Below the pieces are notes generated by a model that made no database searches, had not been told where the DNA came from, and saw only the letters and a program-made list of their open reading frames with translations. From contig NC_134383.1 of NCBI RefSeq assembly GCF_035582795.1, forward strand, positions 565,501 to 629,500: a stretch of DNA of 64,000 nucleotides, in the 5' to 3' direction. How positions within the stretch are numbered: position 1 is the stretch's first letter; each line of letters begins with the position of its first letter. Origin of the DNA: Mycteria americana (lineage: Eukaryota; Chordata; Aves; Ciconiiformes; Ciconiidae). Shown one piece after another: positions 1 through 12,890 of the stretch. The translations under genes were made by a program, and so were the position numbers.

Positions 1-860
1 GAGGCCGAACCCGCAGCTGGAAAACACCGAGCCAAAAGCAGGAGGCGAAACACGAGCTCCCAAGCGATATTTCTCTCTGAAACGGATGTTCGTAGCAGAA
101 GAAAAAGAAAAAAATATATCGTTCTTCTGCCAGGTTCCTCAGTTCATTAAATAACCCGCCAACATTAAACCAGATGTTGTGTTTTATCGCTTGACTCAGA
201 TCATTATGACTTCATTTCTGATGGGCCCGGAATAAATGAAATGCAGTTATAAAGGTTATTTAACTATTAAAACAACTATTAATTAAAGTTTGCCAAGTCT
301 TGGGGGCTCTGAGGACACGAAGCAGCTAGGTAAATGTCAGTTATTATTTAGGAAGTCATTGTTATTGAAATATGCGGCACGTGAGCTGCATTCCCAGAAG
401 GAGCTGGGATCTAGCCGGTCCCCGCTATAAATATTTTGCCCAGCGTTTGCAAGGTGGGAGGCTGATTTCGTGTCAGACCTGGTACCGCCAGGGACCGAGG
501 GCTCGTTCGGCAGAGGCAGAGGAGCAGCGGTGGCAGCCGCAGGCCGGGCACCCGGCAGACGGCCGCTGCCCTGCCGAGGGCTCGCCGGCAAAGGGCTCGC
601 TCGGAGGCTGGCGGGGTCCTCGGTCCCTGTCCTGGGATGTCCGCCTACGCAGGGTGTGACGGCCGCTGCAAGGATCATCACCGCATCCGACGCGCACGCC
701 GGTGCAAGCGTTTAGCGTTTCGGTCTGCCCTTACCTCGCTGCTTGCTCTCGCCGTCCGGGCTGGCTCCTACCTCGTCCCAGCCCGGGGACGCCGTGGGTC
801 GGGGCTATCTCGCGTTTTCTGCCTACGAAGCGACAGCCACGAGACCTGACCTGGGCTGGA
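1..860. other. Intergenic: AT-rich island then CpG-rich stretch
   Basis: Bases 61-360 are AT-rich with many ATTA/TAAT words (TTATTTAACTATTAAAAC, CTATTAATTAAAG). From about 470 to 830 the sequence becomes CpG-rich with no recognisable gene. A TATAAATA at 426-433 lies between the two, but nothing else supports a promoter. Confidence 0.5.
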
Positions 861-1430
861 GCCCTTGGGGGATGAAAGGAGGCAATAAATCCTAACGTAG
901 CGACAGCTCTGAGCTCATCCAGGATTTCCAGAAATTGTTCTGATGCCAATAATTAACAGAAATAACGCTGAATAAGCCTCCGATGCATCAGAGCTCGAGG
1001 AGTGAAGGAGTTCACTGAGCTGGAACCCAGGAGAAAGAAATATGGAGCTGCTCTTGCATGTTATTCTGTAATTAGGGCTTGCTGCAGCTTTGTCCCTGTC
1101 CCCCGCGTGATGGAGCACACCCGTTTTCCCTCTGGTGATACGAATCGAGGGGAACAGACTCCTCGCAACTCCCCGCTTTGTACACGTAAACAAAAATAAA
1201 ACAATAATTTGATTCTTTTAAGCATGGGGGGGGGGGGAGAAGGGAGAGAGAAAAATGAATATGGAGCAGAGAGCCCAAGCATTAAATCAGGGCATGAAAT
1301 GCCTGCCAATGTTTTTTTCAAAAACAAACCAAGAAAATGAAAGGGCTGCAAGCAACTGCCATACCGAGACAATAATCACTAATCAAGTCAAAGTTTCACT
1401 CTAATCAGTTCAGTTGTTAAGGGGAAAAAA
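861..1430. other. AT-rich island
   Basis: Mostly AT-rich, with CCAATAATTAACAG near 950, the G12 run, and a homeodomain/forkhead-like end (CACTAATCAAGTCAAAG). No ORF of note. Candidate conserved element, unverified. Confidence 0.35.
1226..1237. repeat. Run of 12 G
   Basis: An uninterrupted G run within an AT-rich island, followed by purine-rich GAGAAGGGAGAGAG. It is prone to slippage and to G-quadruplex formation. Confidence 0.95.
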
Positions 1431-4149
1431 TAGAGCAATGGCTGGGCTCGGAGAATTACCATTCATTACTGTCTCCTGCCTGCGGATCTCATCAGCAGGG
1501 CTGGGCTGCCGGGCTGCAGAGGAGCTCCGCTCGGCCGGCCGGACCTTCCCAGACCTCCTGCACCGCGCTGGGCTCGGGACCCGGTCCTGGGGGGACGCTG
1601 TCACCGCCGAGGGACTTCTCCAGCCAGGAGGAGGTGACCGGGCGTTGCCACTAAGAAGCGAGCGGTCTTTCCTGGCTTTGCCGGCGCCTTGGCGAGGGGC
1701 CGGGCCTCGGCCGTCGCACGCTGGGCTGCGCAGAGGGAGGAGGGACATTCGCGCGACGCCTTTCCCAATCGCTGGCTGACTCGGCCTTCGAAAAATCCCG
1801 CTGAAGGTCTTGTCTCCAGTAAATCCACATTCGTTTCATAAGAGATGCGGATGCTTTCACTGCTGAATCCCGCAACCTCGGGAATTCAAGCCGCTGTTTC
1901 GAGAGATCAGCTGGCAACTTGCAAAGAGCAGCCTGCGTTTTATTTCTTTTTAAATGTCCCTAACCCGTACAGACGGGCACAGGAAAGGGCTCTGACTAAC
2001 GGAAAGACGTTCTTCCCTACAAAAGAGAGGAGCGCGAGCCGAGGGAGAAGGCGCGAACACCAGTGGCAAAGAGGCGGGCTCCCGGGTCGCGCCGAACGTC
2101 GGCCAAGCGCTGTGCAAGCAGCGAGGCCGTGCTTTTCAAAACCACGGCGCAGCGTGATTGCCCCTGCGGAAGGCACGGCAAGCTCTGTCATCGCTTCCAA
2201 GGGAAGGAGAGCTAATCCAACAGAGAGTGCTTTTCGACGTGCTAATCCTGCCCTGTCCCACTGAGCGGCGTCCCAACAATTATCTTCGCGGCACAGGCGG
2301 TGACAGGGGCAGGGAAAAGTGCCCGCACCAGAAAGGGAATTGTCTTCAGACCTGTAATTTCGATACGTGTAGTTTCGACCCCCAGCCCCACGTCGGAGCA
2401 GCATCTGTGCTGTGCTCGACTGCAAAACCGCTACGCGCGAGGCTCTCTTCGAAGCATCGCCCTCGGCTCTACCGCAACTCGCCGCGTGTCCCTGGAGCAC
2501 GTCACCCGACTTCCCTGCGCCTCTGGGCCCCCCTCTGCAAACCGGGGCATACGAGGACCAGAAGCCGCAAAACACGATCGCTGCGAGGCCGGGAAAAAGT
2601 ATAGCGCACAGACCACGCCGGGAACTGCAGCGTTAGGCCTGCCGCGGAGCGGCCGATGGGCTGGGGAAGGGTGCCAAGAATGCAGGTAGCCCCCGAGCAG
2701 ATTTGCCCTGCCTTCAGCTGCCGCCAGCTCCTCGCGTGCGCGCACGCCAAGCTTCACGTGCGTGTGAACCTTTTCTTTCCCGCCCGCCCGCCCCCCGGGT
2801 GAAACAGCCCATCTGGGAAGGCAGAGGACAAGTTTTTAGATGTGGCTTGATTTATAAGAAAGAAAAGAAATGATTATACTCTCTGTGATTTACCTTCCCT
2901 GTGTTTTACAACCGGAATAAATTGCAATGCCGAATGTTGCTCTGGAATTATTAGTTACCGGGGGGAGCAGCAGTGCCATGAATCTTGCCAGCTGGTAACT
3001 CATCCCCGCGGCACGCCGCAGAGACGCCGTGCTGGAGGTTTAACTGGGGGCACGGCGGTTTGGGGAGGGAAGGAGGGGCCACGTCACAGGTCGGGAGCGT
3101 CAAGGGAGTCGGAGCGCGAGGCCGGCAGGTTGGGACTTTGTTCACCTGTTGCAATTCTCTAGTTTGCCCGTCTCCTTTCTAGCTTTCTCTTCCCGTTTCT
3201 CTACGCCAGAACCGAGATTCCAGGCTGCAAAGCCTGCAGCCAGGCAAAACGCGATGACCCAGGGCTTTGTGGCTTACTGAGCCGAGCCCAGAGCAAAGAA
3301 CTAACCTGGCCCAAAGAGGAGGCTCGTACCAGAAGACGTCCTGCAATTCCCGCGTTCTCCGGCAGCCGCCGGAGTATTTTTTCGCCTGCCCCGTTGAGCA
3401 CGTGAGCTGGAGGAAAGCACGCGCCGAGGAAGCCGAGGCCGGCTCAGAGCAGCCCGCGCCCCAGCTCGACACCCCCCGGCACTGCAGCCGCCCTCCGGCC
3501 CGCGACGCGCAATCACGAGCCCCCCGCTCGTTCCAGCATCCCGGCTGCGACAACCGCCGCTGCCGGCCGCTTCGGCAGCCCGGTGCGCCAAGTCCCGAAG
3601 CGGATACGTATGAAATCAGGGAAGCTTCTTCTGCAGTCCCCTAAGCACGAGGTTGGCGTTTTAGCCTGATGAACAAAGGTTCGTATTCTTTATGCAATTT
3701 ATCTTAAGCAGGGACTCTCAACGCCGGGCGGGAAGAAAACCCACCAAAGCCTTTACGGCAAAGGCGCTGGCGAGCACAGCAGACTGAACTGTGAGCCCAA
3801 GGAGGTATCCGCTCATCTGTTTTTCTATGAATTCTGCCAAGTCCTTTGAAATCAGTAATAACTTGTAGCAGGGAATTTCACAGAGCAATTGTATCTTATT
3901 CAGGAAAGTATTACTATCATTTTTTATTTCTCCTGCGTCTTTCTCTCAGTCAGAACTCAACACGCATTTCTGGGTGAGGATAAGCCATTGCATTAAAACA
4001 TCATCTTTCTAGGGCTGGGGTTTTTCCCCTGCCACACGCTTTAGAGACTACTATATTTCTTGGCTTTTCGGATTCTGGGTGCGGGTGTTTTCTCTAACGT
4101 AAAGGTGTATGCGCTTGCTGAGCTGATAGGGTTAACTCAGAACACAGAA
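1431..4149. other. Intergenic, mixed composition
   Basis: CpG-rich from 1440-2810 and 2990-3600. AT-rich blocks lie at 2820-2960 (GAAATGATTATACTC) and 3640-4060. I see no exon, RNA gene or recognisable repeat here. Confidence 0.5.
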
Positions 4150-4470
4150 ACGCGTGCAAATAGCTCAGATAATTGCAATCCCCGTTCACCGTTTCGGGCA
4201 AACCGAATGCCATCTGCGAGCCAGGCGCTTGCTCACCAGGCTTTGGTAGATGTCCTTACAATTTCTCTACCTTCTTTAAACTTGCCTATTCTAAACAGCC
4301 GTGTGTCATCTGCAAATTTTGTTCCTTCACAGCTTATTGCTTTGCTAGACCGTTAATGACTGTATGGCACAGTCCTGGATCTGGTACCAATCCCAGAGGC
4401 ACGCTACCCTTAATCATCTCCAGCCACAATTTCTCTGCCATTCTCTGTGATGCCACGGCCAGCAGAGCAG
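4150..4470 (-). mobile_element. Old CR1-type LINE fragment (reverse transcriptase region)
   Basis: The minus strand carries a decayed reverse-transcriptase core. Around 4391-4412 it reads SVPLG, where the family has SGVPQGSVLGP. This is followed by an INGL corresponding to INDL, then KFADDT at 4302-4319, the catalytic F/YADD motif. Further on, near 4205, a QMAF word matches the WQMxFN segment that follows in CR1. Frameshifts and stops separate these blocks, so it is a dead relic. The order and spacing fit a CR1 chicken-repeat LINE, probably an ancient subfamily. Boundaries are approximate, since the sequence fades into unrecognisable DNA on both sides. Confidence 0.75.
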
Positions 4471-5690
4471 CAATAAAAGCAGCGTCCCAACAGAGAGCCC
4501 TTCCTCCGGGCTCGCAGCGAGCTGCAGAAACAACGCAAAGGCAAAGAGCCGCCTTCCCGACAAAACCCTTCGGCGAGGCAGGCGAGCGGCTGCTTTCAGG
4601 GCGCTCGGCAGAAAGAGGCAGGGCTTCGAAACAGCAGAAGCAACACGGCGCGCCGAAGGCGGCTAAGAACTCGTCGCTGGTGGTGCTGCCGTTAGTACCC
4701 CAACTTGAGGAGGGCAGAGCGGGCTCAGCGAGCGCGGCTGGGATGTGACGCTGGAAGCGGACGGGCGGCTGGGAGCTGCAGCCCGCGCCCCTGTTAGCGA
4801 GGGCGAGGAAAGGGAGAGGGGTGACTGGCGATAGCGTAGCAGGGCAACCGGCACAACAAGGTCGAGGGCCGTAGCCTGCGCGCAAAGCCCCGCGACCGCA
4901 AGCTGGAGCGACCCTCTGAGCTTACCCGGGGCCAGCAGCACCTCCAGCCACGCCACCGCCCCGGTCCCCCCGCAGCCGGGTCCTGAAGTGAGCTCTGACG
5001 GAGCCCAGCGCTGCCAGCTCCTGCCACACGCCGGGCCACCGTCGAGCCCGACCGGGGGCCAGCCCGGGGCGGCTGCAGGCACCCGCGAGGGGCATCGCGG
5101 GCTCTGCCCCGGGGCCACCAGCCAGGGGAGGAGGGAGGCCAGGAACGCTCTGCGGATGGACAAGGGGCGAGAGGGACATCAGGCAGCTAACCAAAGAGCC
5201 CACCAAAATCAGAGAACCGCACACAAATATTCCCGGCTTCCCAAGGTTTTGCTTTTTGGCTTGCGGTCTGCAGGCCAGGGCAAAAGTTCGCTGATAAAGT
5301 GATAATTTCCAGCCCAGAATCGTTTTACCGAGTCCTCCGTCTCAGTGGTGCAGCAGCCGCGCGCAGAGCACGGCGTCCTCCACCAGCTAGCCCCTGCCAG
5401 GGCTGCTGGCTCTGCAGACCCTTTCCAAGGCATCGTCAGCCCCGAAAGGCGCGTTTAATTGCGCTGACCGGTCGCCCACCATCGCTCTTGTTTCTCGACT
5501 GGTTCTGCAAACCCCAAGATTCTGTTTCCAATGCGGTTAATGCCAGACTACGTTTTTATAGGGATTTTTAATGGCTTTTCCACAGCGTGGCCTTCAGCAC
5601 GAGCTGGAGCTCCTGCTTGCCAGGGCGGCAGGAGCAGGGCTCCCCGGGGAGCCGCAGGCTGGGAGACAGCAAGGAAGGAGCCCTCTCGTT
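4471..5690. other. Intergenic, GC-rich
   Basis: GC-rich sequence with overlapping open frames on both strands that lack any recognisable domain. Nothing supported. Confidence 0.5.
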
Positions 5691-8389
5691 CCTCGAGCAA
5701 AGGGACTTTCAAGGTTTCCCTCATAAATCCTTTCTTAGAAATTCCCTATAAACTCAACTTTGCCAGATGGGTCCTTAGCCCAGGGGATTTTTTGCGTGTG
5801 TGTGTGAAAACAGAACGAGGGGGGGGAAAAATAACATTCCTTTCACCTCTATTTTTGACTTTGGCAAAAACAGCAGCCAGCAATATGGCACAGTGATTTA
5901 TTCTTTTTTAAACCTTATTTTCTGGCAGGAGTAATATCTCGTGTCTCTTACTCTAGTTTAGATTATCGACCTGCTCTTTGCTCGCTGTCCAGCGCAGGTG
6001 ACATGACAGCTCCGGAGTAATTGCCGCCTCGGTTAGAAACACTTTCGCAAAACCCTAACGTCTCCTTTCCTCGCGAGCTGAGTTTCGCCTGCAGAATAAA
6101 GCACGCTCGGCACAGGATGGCCCAGGGAGCTTCTCCAGGTGAGCAGAGAGAAAACCAGTCAGAGAGTAAGAGAGTGCAGGAGAGATTAGGAGATGCTCTG
6201 GGGTAAAACGAAGGCAACTGGCTCGAGACAGCACCAGAGACGGCCGGTACCCACCGAGCGACCCCGTCCTCCGCTGTGCCCGCTCACCAGCCGCAGCATT
6301 TGGCCAGTGCCACCTGCCTTGGAGAAGAACCAGTGACCGGTCCCTTCTCCGCCGGGTACCTCCCGACTCCACGGAGCGAGGCCGTCCTCGCTGCGCTCCT
6401 CTTCAGCACCAGCGTTTTCACTGCAGCTGGGATGCGGCGTTATTCCTCCCCGCCCCAAGCCTTTCCCGCGGCAGACTCCCCTCCATCGCTGCGGAGCGCC
6501 CGCAGCCACAGACGATACGGGCGCACGGCGCAGCCAGAGGTTACGATGTCAAGACGGCGTGTGCTGCAGGTACCTTCGCTAGCAATTGAATCGGGAGCTG
6601 AAAGTCACCGGAGGAGGGAGTAATTAATGCAAATCCCCAAGGCTGGATCAGTGCAGATACCGAGGCTTCTACAGTCTCCCCAGAAGGTAAAAGCACTTTC
6701 TGGCTTGCTTATTTCAGGAGTTCACGCCACACAAAAGATCTTGAAATGCTATAGATGCCTCCCGAGATGCTGGAGAGGCATGCGATGCCGTCAGCGTGAC
6801 GCGGAAAAGCCTGCAACAGGAATTCAGACCTGCGGAGCCTCTGTGCAGGGACGGGGGACAGGTCTTCTCTGTGTTTGTTTTGGTCTAGCTTTAAAAAAAA
6901 CCCAAACCCGCAAACAAACGTGTTTCTTCGGAGCCAGCCACACGGTCACTTTGTGTTAGATGCGGGCTATAGGCACTCAGCTAAAACGAATCCCACGGAG
7001 AGCTCGTAGGGAACGTCTGGAGCCGTAGCCCAGGCCGCGTACGGAAGGAGGATGGGCATCCGTCCGAAGAAGGTGATGGATGCGGACGCGAGACCCCGCT
7101 GAGGTGTGCTTAAGGGCCGTAAAGCGGCCCTTGGAACCGGGACACGTAGGGGAGATTGGGGTGTGCGACAGGAGGCGGTTGTAGAGCCACAGCAAAGCAG
7201 TGAGAAAGAAGAAGTCCTGCAGGCGAGGACGCTCTTGACTGCTGTTATCACCATCATCGCTTACTAAAGGCAAACCACAGGCAAATGGAGCACAGAGGTG
7301 AAAGCGCGGGGAACGGGCAGATCTCCCAAACCAAGGGCTCCTTCTGCGGCAGGAACCGATGCAGCACCCGTTTGCTATCTTGGTGCCTCTGGCTTTGCAA
7401 GGCTCTGCTGTCAGCTCATAGCCTTCCTCCCCTCTCGATGTACCGCACCCGTAGAAACCATCGTGCGGCAGCTGCCACTGAACTCGAGCAGTGACTCACG
7501 CATGTGACGATTGGGGAAAAAAAAAATATTTTTTTTTCCTTTCAAGTGATGATTACCGTCAAGAGAGCGCCTCAGAAGTGACAGGCGAGCTGGTGTGCCC
7601 ACTGTCTTTCAGTACCTTCCGGGCTAAGAGTGGCCGGTTCGCACAGCAAAGAACAGACGGATTCTCCCCAAGCCAACACCTGAGTTACTGGAGGTCTGGA
7701 AAAATCAAGTTGCCTTTGTACTTCTTTCCGTATGACCCCCAGGAGTAAGGCTTATGCTGACAGTAACGGGCCTGTCTTGATCCGATAACATCCAATAACC
7801 TCAGTAAGACCAGGCTGGAGAAATCATTTGAGCTGCACAGCAGTGTTAGCTATGACAGCGAGGCACCACGAGGAGGGAGAGGTAATGACCAGGACCATGG
7901 ACGTGGCTGGACCAGAGGCAAGCTTTTAAGCACAAGATCGTCTTGGGGACCCAAAGCTCTGTCTGCTTTTTCCCGTAATTTCATCGTCTAGACAACTTCA
8001 GCTTTTCCTACGCGTTCCTAACCTTGCCCATACTTACCGAGTCCATCGTGGTTACAGCACCGTGACTGCTATTCCCCCAGCAGCGACGCGGACAGGTCTG
8101 GGGACGGGGCTGTCCTGCGGGTCAGGGTCCCCCCTCGGGATCCAGCCTTGCATCCACACGGACGCTGGAGTGAATCAGGGCGGGTGCCGGCACGTGCCCG
8201 CCAGTTGCTGGTGGATGGGGCTGCCGAAAGAAGAAGGTCCCCGCGGCTCACCTCGAGGATCTCCTCCAGGTGCCAGGAAGGAGATGGCGGTGCTCCCTGG
8301 GGAGATCAGCACTTTGCCCTCTGCTCAGGAGGAGCCTGTGCGTCCGCCTGAAAGCCTACCACGTTCCTCTTCTGCCCAGGTCAAGCGCG
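5691..8389. other. Intergenic, mixed
   Basis: An AT-rich block at 5700-5960 (with a G8 run near 5819), then GC-rich DNA. An octamer ATGCAAAT lies at 6627-6634, and an A/T homopolymer pair near 7516-7540. No gene recognised. Confidence 0.5.
6627..6640 (+). promoter_or_regulatory. POU/octamer-type motif, first copy of a shared 14-mer
   Basis: ATGCAAATCCCCAA, preceded by TAATTA. The same 14 bases recur at 27336-27349. ATGCAAAT is the classic octamer recognised by POU factors. No functional evidence. Confidence 0.25.
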
Positions 8390-10560
8390 TTTAATTAAGG
8401 CAATCCAATTCAGGCTGGGACTGGTCAGGTCCTCCCCAAAGGTGCACAACGGAGTTACCGATGTTTTCACAGGATTTAAACTCACAATACAATAGCCAAA
8501 AATAAAGCAAGCTTTGGACGTGCCGTTACCGCTCCCCTTTTTGCATACAATTGAATAAATTACCTTTTGTTATGAAACATTAATCCTCTTTGCTAAACGG
8601 AATAATTCCCACCCGGGATGCAGCGCGGAGGCTGGCGCGCCCTCGGAGCAGACCCGGGGGCGTCCTCTCGCGCAGCGCGATTACCGAAGGAGCAGGGGAG
8701 CTCGCGCGCCCCGGGAGCAGAGCAGGGACCTCGCGGGAAGGTCAAGCTGGTCCCCGGTGCGTCCGCAGCTAGGGCGGCCCCAGCGATCACGGGGGGCGTA
8801 GATCAACCTTCAGAGGAAGCAAGAGGCGGGAGAGTAAGAGGGCAAGTCTGCATGAAAAGCGATTTATCGCTGCTACTCACTGTTAGCATTACAGGAGCAC
8901 CGAGAGCCGCCCGCCTGAGGTCCCCCCGCCCCACGCAGCACACGAGGAGGTCCCTGCCCAGCAGGGCTCGCGGTTCGGGAGGGTGGCACATGCCAGGGAA
9001 GAGCCTTGCATCGCTGCGCGGGGGCCGGAGCACAGCCAGCAGCCTGCGGTGAGGGCAGGGTCCACGGTCCCGGCTAAGCACCGTAGCCTCAGCCGCCCTC
9101 CTCCAGGAGCGGAGCCTTTCTGCCCGTGTAATTACACCTCGGAGTCGATAACCACCGGTCTAGAGAGGAGGTTTTCCCACGTCTCCCTTTCCCTGGCATT
9201 TGCAGGTTTGCTCTACCCTAGCACACCCCCCCCGCACCCCGGGGTCTGGCGCCGGAGCCGAGTGGGATCCATTAGAAGGAAAACTCCACAAATCTCTGTG
9301 CGAAGCGACAGCTCCTGACAAAATGAAAGCAAGTATCTGGTTCAGATCTGCACTTAAAACAATCCAGAGAGCCATTAGCATTCATCCCGCGTGATCCAGA
9401 TGGAGTAATAGCGGCTCTATGAATAAAATTAAAATCAGAGAGCTGATGCTGCCTCGCACTTAGGAAGATGCCGGGGAGCGAAGGCCACGTTACAGCCGGC
9501 AACGCCCCGTGCTGCAGCGAGGGGCTGGGCCCTCCGTCCAGCTCGCTGGGACAGCCCCTCGTTTGAGGAACGTCTCGCCGCTTGCCGCCTTTCCAGGCGA
9601 GCAGCAAGTTTGGCTGGAATGCGAGCCTGCCAGGGCATCGCACGGCTTAACAACTCGCAGCAAACGGCGAATCTGCGATTTCAGGGATAGCTGGACTTTT
9701 AGGAGCCGGCTGCGGCGCAGGGACGGGCGGGCTGCTCGTGGCACTGCGCCGTGCCGTGCAGACGGCGTGGCAGCCCGGCAGACTGCGCCCTGGCGGCGTG
9801 GCCTAAGGGGCTCCGGCACAGGGGGGCCGGGAGCACTTTCAGAGGAAGATGCCTTCCTTGGCTCGCACCTCTCGGTGAAGCTCCAGGGACTCCCTCGAGC
9901 CCCCGCTTCGTGCAGCAGCACGCACTAACCCGGCCACCCGGCTCCGCCGAGCGGAGGAAGGGACGGTCCTGCCGGTGCTCGCAGGCTGCAGGGAAGAGCA
10001 GGGCTACAGCAAGCCCGGCAGCCTGCAGAGAGCGCGCAGGCGGCAACGGAAATCCTCTTAGAGCGGCACGCGGGCGAAATCTATAATGTTTTTAACCAGG
10101 CTGCAAGTTTCAGACTATAGTTCATTAATTCAAAGGGATAGAATCGATATCCCTCCCCTTGCCGTCGATGGAGTCGAGGGGTCTCTCCGTGCCTCCTAAT
10201 GCGGCCATCGTATTCCGATAGCTCCGACTGCCTCTGCAGAACCGGATCGTTGCTTCCTCCAGGGACCCCTCGGAGATGCCTGTGACCGAGCCGCCTACAG
10301 CACCGCACGCACGCCCCGTGGCACCGCTGTTACTCCTGCAGCCGTTCCGTCTCCCCGCCTGACAGCTCGCGGCGGTACCAGCCTGTCTGCCGAGGAGACG
10401 GATCGGGGAGGAAACTGCTGCGCAAGGAGCCTCCACGTTGATTTTAATGACACGGTGGCTGTGTGATTCAAAACACCCTTTTTTGCCAAGAGTCCCTAAG
10501 CACTGTGATTCATGGTTGCTTATGAAACCCCTCATTAGCTCAAGGGGCTAATTGTTGTTG
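8390..10560. other. Intergenic: AT islands around CpG-rich DNA
   Basis: AT-rich at 8390-8610, 9290-9450 and 10075-10150. CpG-rich at 8620-9120 and 9480-10060. No exon or repeat family recognised. Confidence 0.5.
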
Positions 10561-10970
10561 TGGAAGAAATGAGCGGTGAATCTCCAGGCCTGGCACTCTG
10601 CCACCCCAGGAACCTGGGCTTATTTACCGCAAGGCACGGCGTCCTTTTCTTTTGCAGTCAGAAAAATATCCCCCAACAAAGCCGCGTCCCCCCCCGCCCC
10701 CCATACTACCGACCGTCTTTCCTTTTTTCGTGCATAATTTCGATACGCAGGAACGTTTAGGGCTGCTAGCGGACGCAAACCGGTACTTTGTGACTTGTTT
10801 CAGGCGAAGATACCTCTAAGTGCCAATGCCGGGGAAAAAACGCCCTGCAGCAGGGCATCTTGCCCACCTGCGGGAGCGACTCAGGACGGAGCTCCCTCAC
10901 CTCACCTCCCCAAACCAGCTAAGCCGTCGGCCTCAGGAAGGAGGCGTCGCTTCGGGGCCAGAAGCAGCAG

Positions 10971-11069
10971 CCGGCACGACCACCAGTTAATAAACCGGCA
11001 CGACCACCAGTTAATAAACCGGCACGACCACCAGTTAATAAACCGGCACGACCACCAGTTAATAAACCG
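10971..11069. repeat. Perfect 24-bp minisatellite, four copies
   Basis: Four identical head-to-tail units (starts 10971, 10995, 11019, 11043) plus three bases of a fifth. Each unit begins CCGGCACGACC and ends CAGTTAATAAA. Identity among units indicates recent expansion or homogenisation. Because 24 is a multiple of three, frames on both strands stay open through it, giving repetitive octapeptides; these are not evidence of a protein. Confidence 0.95.
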
Positions 11070-11130
11070 TCCCTCCCACCTGGCTGCTGGGAGAAACGAG
11101 GCTTCGCTCGGGAGGGAATGATTTTGCAGG

Positions 11131-12180
11131 CATTGTTTTGCTAACAATAGCAATTCCTGCTTCCGAGGATGCTATTTTGCTTAATACCTTCTTTCTGCAG
11201 AGTGGCGACGTGATGGAGTAATAGCCCTGGGATCGGTATGAAGGGGTCTGGCTGGTGACAAGAAAAACAGACAGCTGTATCCATCAGAAAAGGAAAAGAA
11301 AATAAGTGCAAGGAAAATAAGTGCTCCACATAAGAATCCCCCGACAACACGAGGTTTTAATCTTCAGGATTAAATGGTGTTTTGATTCCTTGCTGCACAA
11401 TAAATGTATTTGCAGGGGAAAAGGTGCCTATTTTCTTCTCTGGAAAGAGAAAAGGTAGCTGGGCCTAAGCAATGCATCGCTTATTCAAAATAAAACACCA
11501 GCCTGCTTTGAAAAGTTATCTGACGGAGGAGAAATCAATCACAAGCCCCGCGGCCCGGCGCAGAGCGCGACGGGCCGGAGCACCCTTCCGCTGGTTATCT
11601 GTCCTGTATCTGCTTTCTGCTCGGGGCAGGGACAGCGGAGATGGCTCAGCGGCTGCACAAATACCGAAACATTCACTAACGCTAAAGAAGCGGCGAGCCC
11701 AGCACCGGCAGCTCGCCCCGTGCAGGCGACGGAGGGGTGACCCTGCCCGGAGGACAGAGGTGCAGCCCCGCCGCGGTGCCGGCTCTGCCCCACGCCGGTG
11801 CCCCATGCTGGAGCTGCCGCTGGCAACCCCTGCCTGTCAACAGCCCCAAGCCTTTAGAAATGACTTCCTAAAATTGTCCAGCGACCCGAGAAACCTAATT
11901 ATCCGTTAACGTTTTTCTGGGTTTGTTTCTGTTTTACAGAGAGGGCTGTCGTATGCTGGGCACAAAGTGTTTATGCTGATGAATTATTCAAGTTCTGTAA
12001 AACTAGACATCATTATTCTCGTGTGAGATAAAGGAGTGGTTGCACATATACATGGATGTAGATATAATACCGGCTTTCAAAAGAATTACAATTCTTGGTA
12101 TTCTCCTCCCAAACAAAAAGCCCCAAGACACAACGCTCTTCAACAAAAAAAGAAAAAAGCAGAGCAAGGCAGCAAACACC
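11131..12180. other. Intergenic, two AT-rich islands
   Basis: AT-rich at 11130-11530 (GCACAATAAATGTATTTGC) and 11860-12180, separated by CpG-rich sequence. No gene recognised. ATTCTTGGTATTCTCC near 12090 resembles nothing I know. Confidence 0.4.
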
Positions 12181-12890
12181 AAGGCCTGCCAAGCGCGCTC
12201 ATAATAAGACGCCGCTGTGCCCCGCGTGGTCGGCCGATAGTAACTGACCCCTCGTCCGCCCTCATCGCTCGGCAGCAACCCTAAATAACAAACCAGCGGG
12301 AACAACTGCAGAGAGGAATGCAACCCTATGGAAGCTGTGGAGGAGCTGCCTACGGCTTTCCAGCTGCTTCTGGCTCTTTCACCGAGCGCCGCGCCGGTGC
12401 TTTACCCCCCTCCCCGCTCACCGGCAGCAGCTCCCGTGCCCATCTGCAGCAGCCTCGGCAACCTGACCGACGAGCTGGAGGCATCTGCGTGAGCAAACCT
12501 CCCGGGACGGCAAAGCAGCGCAGCGCGTCTGCAGCCCTCTGCAGCCCCGCAAAAACAACCCGAGAAACGCCGTCGCAGTGCCACCGGCGACGCCGGCCCG
12601 GCAAGCCGCCGCCGCCGGCCACGGCGCCCGGAGCGCCCCGTCAAAGGAACCCGCGCGGCAGCGGGGACCACGGCACCCGCCCAAGGTGCCCCCGCTCGCA
12701 CCTCTCAGTACGGCGGGCTGCTTGTCAGAGGGCCAGGCTGCACGGAAACAGCAGCGGCAGCAGAACGCTCCTAAAAGAGCGCGATAAACAAGCGCGTAAA
12801 GGAAAGAGCTTATTTGAAAAACCGGTAAGAAATCCTTCAGCTGCTGTCCTTTTCCCCTCTCCTCGGGGGTGATGGAGGGGGCCTGTGTTC
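12181..12890. other. CpG-rich stretch
   Basis: Dense CG content, especially 12500-12680 (GCCGCCGCCGGCC-type words), with overlapping open frames on three minus-strand frames, which is the signature of composition rather than coding. Possible CpG island with no gene attached. Confidence 0.45.

Noticed and set aside
426..433. TATAAATA as a core promoter
   Set aside because: TATA-like words are frequent at AT/GC boundaries here and no transcript, initiator or exon follows.
6077..6134. Plus-strand CTGCAG acceptor followed by a CCAG/GTGAGC donor around 6090-6136
   Set aside because: Very short, with no supporting frame or neighbouring exon; an expected chance pairing in 64 kb.
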